Positions 37,685 to 46,468 of a stretch of 64,000 bases of DNA are shown one piece after another; positions within the stretch are counted from its first letter, which is position 1; every line of letters begins with the position of its first letter. The notes under the pieces were generated by a model. The model ran no database searches. It saw only the letters and a program-made list of their open reading frames with translations, and was not told the origin of the DNA. The stretch covers positions 1,550,001 through 1,614,000 of the forward strand of contig NZ_LT629689.1 in the NCBI RefSeq assembly GCF_900102035.1, read 5' to 3'. A program made the position numbers and the translations under genes. The stretch is from Pseudomonas extremaustralis. Lineage in GTDB: Bacteria; Pseudomonadota; Gammaproteobacteria; Pseudomonadales; Pseudomonadaceae.

Positions 37685-37770
37685 GGGTCTCTCCAGCGCA
37701 GGGCAGATGTTCAGATCAGAGGGGCTAACGACCTACTCGATCACACTGCGGGCTGGGCGGGTCGGGCTTG

Positions 37771-37784
37771 TTGATTAAAGTCAA
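37771..37784. promoter_or_regulatory. FNR/Anr box 8 (divergent)
   Basis: TTGAT-TAAA-GTCAA. CAGAAT at 37807-37812 is 32 bases downstream on the plus strand, before the transporter gene at 37844. The acetyltransferase gene on the minus strand starts 87 bases away. Confidence 0.78.
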
Positions 37785-37843
37785 ACAGCCCACAGACCGA
37801 GCGGGGCAGAATCGAGCTTCGCTCAATCGCTCAGGGACACGGC

Positions 37844-40800
37844 ATGTCTGTTGAACCGCCCATTCCAGCTGTCCTCAACCCGCCTGTGCTTGAAGAAGCG
37901 CAACACTACAATCGCCCGGCGCTGTGGCTGACCTGGCTGCTGGGCGCGGCGATGTTTGCCACGGTGGTCGGCGTGGCGCTGCAGTTCACCGACGTCGAAT
38001 CCTTCACCCGTTTACTCACCGAGGCCGAGCCCCTGTGGCTGGTGGGCGCCCTGGCCCTGCAAGCCTTGACCTATATGGCCCAGGGCCAGGTGTTTCGCGT
38101 GGTGCTCAAGGCCGGGGCGCAACCGCTGTCACTCTGGGAGGCGGGCAAGCTCAGCGTGATGAAGCTGTTTGTCGATCAGGCCCTGCCATCCTCCGGGATC
38201 AGCGGAGCCTTTGCGGTGGTGGCCTCGTTCGTGCGCCTGGGGTTCGCAAAGCCACTGGTGCTGGCAAGCCTGGTGCTGGATTTGTCCGGGTACTTCCTGG
38301 CGTATGCGCTGTCGGTGGGCGTGGCGTTGACGGTGGTGATCGTCCAGGGGCATGCGACGCCCGTGGTGATGACCGCGTGCCTGGTGTTCGTGGCGGCCAG
38401 CCTGATCATGGCCGTCGTCACGCCAAGGCTGGCCGGCAATCCGCACCTGGCGGTGCATATACCGGGGCAGCGCTTTGCGATTGTCGCCAGATCCGTTTCA
38501 TTGCTGACGGGCGCGGACAGTCGGCTGGTGCGCAGCCACGGCCTGCTGTGGCGCATTACCTTGCTGGAGCTGGCGATCATCCTGCTGGACAGCGCCACGT
38601 TATGGGTACTGGTGCGCGCGCTGGGCGTTTCGGCGCCGCCGTTGGGGCTGTTTGCCGGTTTTATGCTGGCCAGCGTGCTGCGCAGCATCGGCATCGTGCC
38701 GGGCGGCCTGGGTGCCTTCGAAGCGGCGGCGGTGGTGACTCTGCATTGGGTGGGGGTGAACATTGCCGTGGCGCTGTCCGCCACCTTGTTGTTTCGCGGC
38801 CTGACATTCTGGATACCGATGCTGCCCGGCCTGTGGCTGGCCCATCGGGAATGGCAATCCAGCGCCAGGCACCCGGCGCGGCTGGTCAACGCCGATTACT
38901 GGAGCCCGCCAGTGAGCCAGGTGTTCAGCAGTGTGCACAGCTCGCCGCAAGGCTTGAGCCAGGCCCAGGCCGGCGTGCGGATGCGCGCCGCGCCGGTCCC
39001 GGCCAAGGCCCGGCCCCAGGGCGTGTTCAGGCTGGTGTTGGAGCAAATGCGCACGCCCCTGGTGCTGATTCTGATCGTCGGCGCGCTGGTCGCCGTGGCC
39101 GTGGGGGACTGGCTGGATGCGGCGATTGTCGGCTGCATCGTGCTGATCAGCGCGGTACTCAGCGCCTGGTATGAAAACCGCGCCAGCCATGCCGTGGAGC
39201 AACTACGGCGCAAGATCGCCTTGCGCGCCACCGTGCGTCGCGACGGCAAGGCGGTGGAGGTTGCCGCCAGCGACGTGGTGCCGGGGGATATTCTGCTGCT
39301 CAGCGCCGGCAGCCTGATCGCTGCGGATGGCCGCGTCCTGCAGGCGCTCGATTGCTTTATCGGCGAAAGCCTGCTCACGGGCGAAACCTTCCCGGTGGAA
39401 AAAACACCGGGCCAATGCGCCGCCGATGCCACCCTGGGGCAACGCCACAATTGCGTGTTCATGGGCACCTCGGTGCGCAGCGGCACCGCCGAGGTGTTGG
39501 TCACGCGCTATGCCCAGGAGAGCGAAATCGGGCGGATCGCCAAGACCCTGGCGCTGCGTCCGCCCGAAACCGAGTTCGAACGTGGCCTCAGGCGTTTCGG
39601 CGGCTTGCTGTTGCGGGTGATGCTGGTGATCACCATCGTGGTGTTCGGCATCAATATCTTGCTGCACCGCCCGGCGCTCGACACCCTGTTGTTTGCCATC
39701 GCATTGTCCATCGGCCTGTCGCCGGAGCTGTTGCCGGCGATCCTGAGCATCACCCTGTCCAAAGGCGCGCAACGCATGGCGGCCAAAGGGGTGATCGTGC
39801 GGCACCTCAATGCCATCGAAAACCTGGGGGCGATGGACATCCTGTGCACCGACAAGACCGGCACGTTGACCCGTGGCGTGGTGATTCTGGACGGTGCCAT
39901 GGACACCGACGGCAAGGTCGATCCGGCTATTTTGCAGTTGGCGGTGTTCAACGCGAGTTTGCAGACCGGCATGCGCAATGCGATGGACGATGCCATCACC
40001 GTGGCCGGCAAAGACCTGGCGCCATGCCCCGGCGTGACCAAGTTCGATGAAGTGCCCTATGACTTCGTGCGCAAGCGCCTGAGCGTGGTACTGGCCAATG
40101 CGCCCGAGGCCAGCCGGTTGATGGTGACCAAGGGCGCGCTGGATAACGTGCTGGAGGTTTGCACTCAGGTGCGTCGAGGCGAACAGGCGTTGGCGCTGGG
40201 CCCGCAGGAACTGGCGGCGATCAGGCAGCGTTTCGCTGACTGGAGCGAGCAGGGCTTTCGCGTGCTCGGCCTGGCCACGCGGGTATTGCCGGACCAGCCC
40301 CACTATGGCCGCGAGGAAGAGCAGGGCATGACCTTTCGCGGCTTCCTGTTGTTCTTCGACCCGCCCGAGCCTGGGGTCAAGGACACCCTGGCCAGCCTCG
40401 CGCGGCTGGGCGTACAGGTGAAGATCATCAGCGGCGACAGCCACCTGGTCGCCCGCCACGTCGGCGAGGCCGTGGGCCTGCCCGTCGAGCGCATCATCAC
40501 CGGCGCCGAACTGGCCACAATGAAAGACGGCGCCTTGATGCACCTGGCGCCGCTGACCACGCTGTTCGCCGAGGTCGACCCCAACCAGAAAGAACGCATC
40601 ATCCGCGCCCTGCAAAAGACCGGGCATGTCGTCGGGTACATGGGCGACGGCATCAACGATGCGCCGGCGCTGCAAGTGGCCGATATCGGCATCTCGGTGG
40701 ATAACGCCGCCGACGTGGCCAAGCAGGCCGCCGACTTCGTGCTGCTGGAACACGACCTGAACGTGCTGCGCGAAGGGATCGAGGAGGGCCGGCATACCTT

Positions 40801-41434
40801 CGCCAATACCTTGAAGTACATCTCGATCGTCTCCAGTGCTAATTTCGGCAACATGATCAGCATGGCCCTGGCGTCCCTGGTGTTGCCGTTCCTGCCGATG
40901 CTGGCCAAGCAAATCCTGCTCAACAACTTCCTGTCCGATATCCCGTCCATGGGGATTTCCAGTGACAACGTCGACCGCGAATGGGAAAACACCCCGCACC
41001 GCTGGAACATCACCGAGATCCGCAACTTCATGGTGGTGTTCGGGCTGGTCAGTTCGCTGTTCGATATCCTCACCTTCGCCGCCCTGTACCTGATGGCGGA
41101 AAAGGGCCCCGAGGTGTTCCGCAGCGGTTGGTTCGTGGAGTCGCTGCTGACCCAATTGCTGACCATCTTCATCGTGCGTACTTACCGACCGTTCTACAAA
41201 AGCCGCCCGGCGACGCTGCTGCTGCTCAGCGCTTCGACGATCGGCCTGCTGGCCGTCGCGTTGCCTTACAGTCCGCTGGCGGCTTGGTTCGGCCTGGTGC
41301 CATTGCCCTTGCCGATCCTGCTGACGGTACTGGCGATCAGCCTGGTCTACATGGCGGCGGCAGAAGGGGTTAAACGGGTCTTTTACCGGCGCCAGCGCTC
41401 GAGCCGCGCGAGTCCTGCGCCCGGTGCAGCGTGA
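37844..41434 (+). CDS. fusion of UPF0104-type membrane domain and Mg2+-type P-type ATPase
   Basis: A 1196-residue membrane protein. Residues about 25-345 are a multi-pass UPF0104/LPG-synthase-like membrane domain, with SSGISGAFAVVASFVRLGF and GIVPGGLGAFEAAAV. Residues about 365-1180 are a P3B (MgtA-like) P-type ATPase, with GESLLTGE, ALSIGLSPELLPAIL, the phosphorylation site D670 in DKTGTLT, and GDGINDAPAL near 935. Stand-alone MgtA has about 900 residues and no such N-terminus. The ATPase catalytic motifs are intact, so transport is likely; the ion and the job of the front domain are unknown. It has its own Anr box. Confidence 0.85.
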   Translation: MSVEPPIPAVLNPPVLEEAQHYNRPALWLTWLLGAAMFATVVGVALQFTDVESFTRLLTEAEPLWLVGALALQALTYMAQGQVFRVVLKAGAQPLSLWEAGKLSVMKLFVDQALPSSGISGAFAVVASFVRLGFAKPLVLASLVLDLSGYFLAYALSVGVALTVVIVQGHATPVVMTACLVFVAASLIMAVVTPRLAGNPHLAVHIPGQRFAIVARSVSLLTGADSRLVRSHGLLWRITLLELAIILLDSATLWVLVRALGVSAPPLGLFAGFMLASVLRSIGIVPGGLGAFEAAAVVTLHWVGVNIAVALSATLLFRGLTFWIPMLPGLWLAHREWQSSARHPARLVNADYWSPPVSQVFSSVHSSPQGLSQAQAGVRMRAAPVPAKARPQGVFRLVLEQMRTPLVLILIVGALVAVAVGDWLDAAIVGCIVLISAVLSAWYENRASHAVEQLRRKIALRATVRRDGKAVEVAASDVVPGDILLLSAGSLIAADGRVLQALDCFIGESLLTGETFPVEKTPGQCAADATLGQRHNCVFMGTSVRSGTAEVLVTRYAQESEIGRIAKTLALRPPETEFERGLRRFGGLLLRVMLVITIVVFGINILLHRPALDTLLFAIALSIGLSPELLPAILSITLSKGAQRMAAKGVIVRHLNAIENLGAMDILCTDKTGTLTRGVVILDGAMDTDGKVDPAILQLAVFNASLQTGMRNAMDDAITVAGKDLAPCPGVTKFDEVPYDFVRKRLSVVLANAPEASRLMVTKGALDNVLEVCTQVRRGEQALALGPQELAAIRQRFADWSEQGFRVLGLATRVLPDQPHYGREEEQGMTFRGFLLFFDPPEPGVKDTLASLARLGVQVKIISGDSHLVARHVGEAVGLPVERIITGAELATMKDGALMHLAPLTTLFAEVDPNQKERIIRALQKTGHVVGYMGDGINDAPALQVADIGISVDNAADVAKQAADFVLLEHDLNVLREGIEEGRHTFANTLKYISIVSSANFGNMISMALASLVLPFLPMLAKQILLNNFLSDIPSMGISSDNVDREWENTPHRWNITEIRNFMVVFGLVSSLFDILTFAALYLMAEKGPEVFRSGWFVESLLTQLLTIFIVRTYRPFYKSRPATLLLLSASTIGLLAVALPYSPLAAWFGLVPLPLPILLTVLAISLVYMAAAEGVKRVFYRRQRSSRASPAPGAA

Positions 41435-41452
41435 TGAACCGGGCGCCGGGGG

Positions 41453-41950
41453 TTATTGCTCGCGTGCCCAACGGATGGTCACGCTGCATTGGTTATCGTC
41501 ATAGTGGTAGTGCGCCTGGCCTTTGTAGGCCGCCTCGAGCGCGTGCCCCAGGCAATTGGCAAGATGCACCCCGGTGGTGGTCACCGTCAGTTCATCCGCC
41601 GTGTCCGTCAGGTGGATGATGCGCTCCAACGCGTGCTCGGCCTTTTCCCTTTTTTCGATGTGCTCGAACAGGTGCACGATTTCACCGCGATGTTGGGGCC
41701 AGAAGCTGCCCGATACGGTCAACGTGCCGGCCGCGGCGTTGTCGGCAATGCGCCGGCAGGCGGGGCAGGTCACGCTCTGGGCGTTGGGGACCAGCGTGTT
41801 TTCGGGGTGGTTCCACGTCCAGTTGCCGGCCTGATACACCGCATCGCACTGCGGGCAGATGGCCGAACCCTCCACCTTGGGCAAGCAATAGGGATCATGG
41901 GCGGCATGCTTGAACAGTTTGTTTTTCTGGCTGTGCTGATATTTGTCCAT
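41453..41950 (-). CDS. zinc-ribbon protein of the BCAM0308 family
   Basis: A 165-residue cytoplasmic protein. Two CxxC pairs, CPQCDAVYQAGNW and CPACRRIADN, suggest a zinc ribbon; a third Cys-His rich region is near the start (HAAHDPYC). The second half includes EHIEKREKAEHALERIIHLTDTADELTVTTTGVHLANCLGHAL. It resembles the family named after BCAM0308, a gene of the low-oxygen locus of Burkholderia cenocepacia. ATG 41950 has AGGAG before it on the minus strand. It converges with the P-type ATPase gene and faces the GroEL-like gene across two Anr boxes. Confidence 0.7.
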   Translation of the reverse strand: MDKYQHSQKNKLFKHAAHDPYCLPKVEGSAICPQCDAVYQAGNWTWNHPENTLVPNAQSVTCPACRRIADNAAAGTLTVSGSFWPQHRGEIVHLFEHIEKREKAEHALERIIHLTDTADELTVTTTGVHLANCLGHALEAAYKGQAHYHYDDNQCSVTIRWAREQ

Positions 41951-42022
41951 GGTTGTTCTCCTGGCCGTCGAGGGCTGCGTGAATTGCACGCCTTGATTGG
42001 GCGCCGTTTTCGACTCGGCGCG

Positions 42023-42036
42023 TTGATTTTTGTCAA
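42023..42036 (-). promoter_or_regulatory. FNR/Anr box 9
   Basis: TTGAT-TTTT-GTCAA on the plus strand. CCCAAT on the minus strand (42001-41996) is centred 31 bases downstream, before the zinc-ribbon gene. Confidence 0.78.
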
Positions 42037-42101
42037 CTCCCGTACGCCAGGCGACAGTCGGTGACGCCATCGCAGCGGCGCCCGTCAGGCCTGGGACTTT
42101 G

Positions 42102-42115
42102 TTGATAAAAGTCAA
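42102..42115 (+). promoter_or_regulatory. FNR/Anr box 10
   Basis: TTGAT-AAAA-GTCAA. A weak hexamer GAAGCT (42137-42142) is 31 bases downstream, before the GroEL-like gene. Confidence 0.76.
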
Positions 42116-42183
42116 GGCTGGCGCTGCCACATCGGAGAAGCTGCACCTCTGATGCATGGCAGATCTGACAGGAGGGCTCCCCA

Positions 42184-43803
42184 ATGGCTCACAGTAAAAT
42201 CGTGTTTCGTGCGGCGGCTCGCGAAAAAATCCTCAGTGGCGCGACCCAATTGGCGGATGCCGTGCGCGTCACGCTGGGGCCCAAATCCAAGTCGGTGCTG
42301 ATTCAGAACAGCTGGGGCAACCCGACGGTCTGCAACGACGGCGTGACCATTGCCAAACGCATTAATCTGCTGGACCCGGAGGAGAACCTCGGCGCGCAAA
42401 TGTTGCGCCAGGCCGCCGAGCGCACCGGCGAGGCGGTCGGCGACGGCACCAGTACCTCGACGGTGCTGGCCCACGCGATCCTGGCCGATGGCATTCGCAA
42501 TGTGGTGGCGGGGGCCAGCGCGATCGATCTCAAGCGTGGCCTGGACCGTGGCCTGGCCTTGGTGATCGCGGCGCTGGCGGCGCAGTCGCGGCCCGTCAGC
42601 ACACCACGGGAAAAGGCCCAGGTCGCGACGCTGTCGGCACACAACGACAGCGTCATCGGCCAACTGGTGGCAGACGCCTTGGAAAAGGTCGGGGTTGAAG
42701 GCGTGGTCAGCGTCGAAGAGTCCAAGACCACCGAAACGGTGGTCGAGGTCATGGAAGGGATGCGCTTTGACCGCGGCTATGTCTCGCCGTATTTCGTTAC
42801 CGACGCCGAGAAGATGCAGGTCGAGTTCGAGGATGCCTGGCTGCTGCTGTGTGACCATAAGATCGGCATCCTCAAAGACCTGCTGCCGTTGTTGGAACAG
42901 GTCGCCAAAAGCGGGCAGCCCCTGGTGCTGATCGCCGATGACATCGAAGGCGAGGCCTTGAGCACCCTGGTCGTCAACCACATACGGGGCGTGCTCAAAG
43001 CGGTGGCGATCAAGGCCCCCGGCTTCGGTGATCGACGCAAGGACATGCTTCAGGACATGGCCGTGTTGACGGGCGCCACCGTGGTCTCCACTGAACTGGG
43101 GATCGACCTCGAACAGGTGGAACTCAAGCAGTTGGGGCGGGCGCATCGGGTCGTGGTGCAAAAGGACAGCACCGCACTGATAGGCGGCGCCGGTACCCGC
43201 GAAGCCATCGATGCGCGCCTGCAACAGATTCGCGCGCAGATGGCGACCACCACCAGCGATTACGACCGCGAAAAACTCCAGGAACGCCTGGCCAGGCTGG
43301 CCGGTGGCGTGGCGGTGATCCGCGTGGGCGCGCCGTCCGAAGCCGAAATGAAGGCGCGCAAGGATGCCCTGGATGACGCCATCTCCGCGACCCGTGCGGC
43401 GATTACCGAAGGAATCGTGCCCGGCGGTGGGTTGGCGCTGCTCAAGGCGGTGCCGGCGATTGTCGCCGAGGAAGCCCGGCAGGAGGGCGATGTGCGCACC
43501 GGCCTGCAAATCCTGCGGCGCGCCCTGGAGGCGCCGACCCGGCTCATCGCGGAAAACTCGGCGGTGGACGCCGGCGTCGTCGTTGCACGCATGCTCGCCG
43601 AGCCCGGAAACACAGGCTTCGATGCGTCCACCAATACCTATGTCGACCTGTACGAAGCCGGCATCATCGACCCCACCAAAGTCGTGCGGATCGCCCTTGA
43701 GAATGCCGTTTCCGTTGCCAGCATCCTGCTCCTCACCGAAGCCAGCATCACCGATATCCCAGAACCGCCGGCGCCGGCCCCATCGCCGTATCCCGAGGGC
43801 TGA
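42184..43803 (+). CDS. GroEL-like chaperonin, extra copy without GroES
   Basis: A 539-residue chaperonin subunit. The ATP-site residues are present: D52 in NDGVTIA and D87 in GDGTSTST, plus the GGG loop IVPGGGLALL. The usual GGM-rich C-terminal tail is replaced by a Pro-rich end (PEPPAPAPSPYPEG). No groES gene is nearby, so it must borrow the chromosomal one or work alone. Ribosome site AGGAGGG precedes ATG 42184. The nitroreductase gene follows 36 bases later, probably in the same transcript. Confidence 0.93.
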   Translation: MAHSKIVFRAAAREKILSGATQLADAVRVTLGPKSKSVLIQNSWGNPTVCNDGVTIAKRINLLDPEENLGAQMLRQAAERTGEAVGDGTSTSTVLAHAILADGIRNVVAGASAIDLKRGLDRGLALVIAALAAQSRPVSTPREKAQVATLSAHNDSVIGQLVADALEKVGVEGVVSVEESKTTETVVEVMEGMRFDRGYVSPYFVTDAEKMQVEFEDAWLLLCDHKIGILKDLLPLLEQVAKSGQPLVLIADDIEGEALSTLVVNHIRGVLKAVAIKAPGFGDRRKDMLQDMAVLTGATVVSTELGIDLEQVELKQLGRAHRVVVQKDSTALIGGAGTREAIDARLQQIRAQMATTTSDYDREKLQERLARLAGGVAVIRVGAPSEAEMKARKDALDDAISATRAAITEGIVPGGGLALLKAVPAIVAEEARQEGDVRTGLQILRRALEAPTRLIAENSAVDAGVVVARMLAEPGNTGFDASTNTYVDLYEAGIIDPTKVVRIALENAVSVASILLLTEASITDIPEPPAPAPSPYPEG

Positions 43804-43839
43804 GCACGTGAAGAATCCTCTCCATCAAGGCATGCAACC

Positions 43840-44400
43840 ATGAACCTGAACAAAGCCATTTCCGGTCGGCGCTCCACACGTGACTACACGGCTGCGCCCG
43901 TCGATGAAAAAGTCATTTTGCGTTTGATCGACGCCGCCACGCAGGCGCCGAGCGCCATGAACCAGCAACCGTGGACGTTCACCGTGATCCGCGACCAGGC
44001 ACTGCTGGAGCGGATCTCCCGCGAGGCCAAGGCCTGCATGCTCGCCACCACGCCCGTGGGCTCGCACTCCAGCCACTTCCAGTCGTTGCTCAGCGACGAC
44101 AGTTTTCAGATCTTCTACCACGCGCCGGTGCTGGTGCTGATCTCGGGCAATGCGTCCAGTCAGTGGATGGTCGAGGACTGCGCCCTGGCGGCCCAGAACC
44201 TGATGCTCGCGGCGTATGCCGAGGGCTTGGGCACCTGCTGGATCGGCTTCGCCCAAGGCTTTCTGAATACGCCGCAAGGCAAGCATATGCTCGGCCTGCC
44301 CGCCGAATGGATGCCCGTGGCGCCGATTATTGTCGGACATCCACTGTCGACGCCGGTGCCCGTCGCGCACAAGGCCCCGGAAATCCATTGGATAGGCTGA
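43840..44400 (+). CDS. nitroreductase family protein
   Basis: A 186-residue flavin enzyme. FMN-binding parts are RRSTRDYTAAPV at the start, APSAMNQQPWTFTVIRD and LGTCWIGFAQGFL. The family uses NAD(P)H to reduce nitro groups, quinones or flavins. In the island it could help to discharge reducing power (inference). It lies directly after the chaperonin gene with 36 bases between. Confidence 0.9.
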   Translation: MNLNKAISGRRSTRDYTAAPVDEKVILRLIDAATQAPSAMNQQPWTFTVIRDQALLERISREAKACMLATTPVGSHSSHFQSLLSDDSFQIFYHAPVLVLISGNASSQWMVEDCALAAQNLMLAAYAEGLGTCWIGFAQGFLNTPQGKHMLGLPAEWMPVAPIIVGHPLSTPVPVAHKAPEIHWIG

Positions 44401-44449
44401 CCGTCCACCGGCATGCACTGCTGGCATAAGACGCTTGCGTGCGGGTTTT

Positions 44450-44463
44450 TTGATGTGGATCAG
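44450..44463 (+). promoter_or_regulatory. FNR/Anr box 11
   Basis: TTGAT-GTGG-ATCAG. TATGCT at 44485-44490 is centred 31 bases downstream, before the Spy-like gene and the genes after it. Confidence 0.85.
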
Positions 44464-44525
44464 AGACCCCGCCGCAGTGACTCCTATGCTCGACCTGACT
44501 CCCACCTGCGTTGAGATGAGTGCAC

Positions 44526-45077
44526 ATGAACAGACACCGCTTGATTGGCCGATGCTTGTTGGTCGCCGCCAGCGTTTTGCTGCTACCGGCCAGTGGCGCA
44601 TTCGCCGGCACCATGATGTCGACGCCAGGTGGCATGTTCCATCACGCGGCGGATTTCGACTGGATCAAACACACCCAGCAGACCCTGGATGACCTCAAGG
44701 GCAAGCTCAATCTCAAGCCGGAGCAAATGCCTGCATGGGAGACGTGGTCCTCGGGGGTTCTCGCCGATGCCCACCAGCAAGAAAAGAGCAACGCCGCCGA
44801 CACTGAAAGCGCGCCGGCCGAAAAAGTCCTGAAGGATGAAACGACGCCTGAACGAATGGCCAAAGGCATCGAGCGCCTGCGTACCCAGACTAACTGGATG
44901 CAGGCGCAACTGGTGCGCCTGGACGCGGCCCAGGCGCGCACGCAAACCTTCTACGACGCCCTGGACACCCAGCAGAAAACCATCTTCGACCTGTTCTGGA
45001 CCGTGATGCATCACCGCTTCGCCGGCCAGGAAGGCTGGCAAATGCCGATGCACATGTCCGCGCCAAGTCAGCCGTAA
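44526..45077 (+). CDS. periplasmic Spy/CpxP-like (LTXXQ) protein
   Basis: A 183-residue exported protein. Residues 1-27 form a signal peptide ending in GAFAG. The mature part is helical with LNLKPEQMPAWETWSSGVLAD and LDAAQARTQTFYDALDTQQKTIFDLFW, matching the LTXXQ family (Spy, CpxP), which are ATP-free periplasmic chaperones or stress sensors. ATG 44526 is chosen over a GTG two codons upstream. It starts a unit of four genes: Spy-like, small Tyr/Pro protein, Usp copy 4 and phosphoribosyltransferase. Confidence 0.82.
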   Translation: MNRHRLIGRCLLVAASVLLLPASGAFAGTMMSTPGGMFHHAADFDWIKHTQQTLDDLKGKLNLKPEQMPAWETWSSGVLADAHQQEKSNAADTESAPAEKVLKDETTPERMAKGIERLRTQTNWMQAQLVRLDAAQARTQTFYDALDTQQKTIFDLFWTVMHHRFAGQEGWQMPMHMSAPSQP

Positions 45078-45108
45078 ACCGTCTTTTCGGTTCCAAGGGG
45101 TAAGCATC

Positions 45109-45519
45109 ATGAACATCCATTCGGTCAAGCGTTGTGTGCTGACTGTGCTCATCCTGATGGCCACGGGGGTTGCATTGCCGGCCCATGCCGCGCCTCACGG
45201 CGGCGGGCATGGCGGTGGGCCGGGATGGTGGGGGATCGGGCTCGGCCTGGGTTTGGGTTGGGAGGCGGCGCGTATCGCCAACCCGTATTACTACCCGGCG
45301 TATCCGGTCTATTACTACCCCGCGCCGGTTTACAACTATTACCCGGCCAACCCGCCGGCGGTGGTGATCGAACCTGCGCCCGCTGCTGCAACGCCGCCGG
45401 CCCCATCGGTGCCCAATTGGTATTACTGCGATTCCGCCCGAGGCTATTACCCGACGGTACGTCAGTGTCCCGAAGCCTGGCGCCTCGTTCCCGCCACACC
45501 GCCTGGTCCCGTCCGCTGA
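45109..45519 (+). CDS. exported Gly/Tyr/Pro-rich small protein
   Basis: A 136-residue protein. A signal peptide (about 1-27) is followed by HGGGHGGGPGWWGIGLGLGLGW and a Tyr/Pro-rich stretch (YYYPAYPVYYYPAPVYNYYPANPP). The end has two cysteines, YYCDSARGYYPTVRQCPEAW. Many bacteria have such proteins in stress loci, but no function is known. It is 31 bases after the Spy-like gene, with GGGG before the ATG, and lies in the same unit. Confidence 0.82.
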   Translation: MNIHSVKRCVLTVLILMATGVALPAHAAPHGGGHGGGPGWWGIGLGLGLGWEAARIANPYYYPAYPVYYYPAPVYNYYPANPPAVVIEPAPAAATPPAPSVPNWYYCDSARGYYPTVRQCPEAWRLVPATPPGPVR

Positions 45520-45556
45520 GGGCGGGGGCTGTTTTTAATCTTTCCGGAGTCCAATC

Positions 45557-46441
45557 ATGAGCCAATACACCTGTTTGTTACTGATCATCGACCCCGCCTT
45601 GCGCGATTCCCCGGCGATCACCCATGCGGCCGCCCTGGCCAGAGCCAGCGGCGCGACCTTGCATATCGTTGCGCTGGCAACGCGGTTGAAGATCTTTCCG
45701 TTGGTGCAGAAGGACGTGTGGGAAAAAGCCCAGGCCGCCTCCCTTCAGGGGCATCGCGACTGGTTGACGCAACAGGACAATAATCTTCAGGCGCTCGGGC
45801 TCAAAGTCACGACGCAGGTGGAGTGGGCCGACGACCTCAAGCAAAACATCCTGGATTACGTCGCGGAGATGAAGCCCGATCTGTTGATCAAACAAGTGCA
45901 GCAGGAGTCCGCACTGAAGCGCGCGTTCTTCACGCCGCTGGACTGGAAGTTGCTGCGCGAGAGTACGGTGCCGGTCTACCTGATCGGCGCGGCTGGCCAT
46001 GCCTTGCCGCACATCATCGTGGCGGCGGTCGATGCGTCGGATACCCAGGCGACCAACGGCGACCTGAACGATCGCATCGTCGAACAGGCCAACGCCATGG
46101 CCCTGCAATGCGGCGCCGAGCTGCACTTACTGTATGCCTGCGATATCTCCGCGCTCTACATGACCGACATGGGGGGGCTGGCGGTAACCGATCTGATGGA
46201 GGACCTGCAGAGTACCGAGAAAGACCGGTTCTTCGAACTGGCCCAGCGCTATGGCGTGCCCCCGGATCGCCACCACTTCGTCCTGGGCAGTCCCGTCTCG
46301 GCATTGAGTCATTTCGCGATTCAGGAGGGAGTGGATGTGATCGTGATGGGCCGGGTTCGCTATCGCGGTCTGGAGAAGCTGCTGGGCAGCACCACCGAAC
46401 ACATCCTGTACCAGGTGCCGTGCAGCATTCTGGCGGTCTGA
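45557..46441 (+). CDS. tandem-domain universal stress protein (copy 4)
   Basis: A 294-residue protein, the fourth Usp of the island. It starts MSQYTCLLLIIDPALRDSPAI, near copy 2. The C-terminal nucleotide loop is MGRVRYRGLEKLLGSTTEHILYQVPCS. FFTPLDWKLLRESTVPVYLIGAAGH keeps the first-domain pattern common to all four. It follows the small Tyr/Pro gene by 37 bases and precedes the phosphoribosyltransferase gene by 27, so it is in one transcript with them. Confidence 0.9.
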   Translation: MSQYTCLLLIIDPALRDSPAITHAAALARASGATLHIVALATRLKIFPLVQKDVWEKAQAASLQGHRDWLTQQDNNLQALGLKVTTQVEWADDLKQNILDYVAEMKPDLLIKQVQQESALKRAFFTPLDWKLLRESTVPVYLIGAAGHALPHIIVAAVDASDTQATNGDLNDRIVEQANAMALQCGAELHLLYACDISALYMTDMGGLAVTDLMEDLQSTEKDRFFELAQRYGVPPDRHHFVLGSPVSALSHFAIQEGVDVIVMGRVRYRGLEKLLGSTTEHILYQVPCSILAV

Positions 46442-46468
46442 TCCCGTGTCGTAGAACTGAGGTGAGCC

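Noticed and set aside
37685..37770. A possible second FNR half site (TTCAGATCAG) near 37713
   Set aside because: Only one half fits and the spacing is wrong; box 8 at 37771 explains both genes.
39203..41155. Minus-strand open frame of about 650 codons
   Set aside because: It is antisense to the P-type ATPase, has no recognisable domain and is rich in Gln, Asp and His typical of a reverse frame.
42112..43509. Minus-strand open frame of about 465 codons
   Set aside because: Antisense to the GroEL-like gene, which is complete and has all ATP-site residues.
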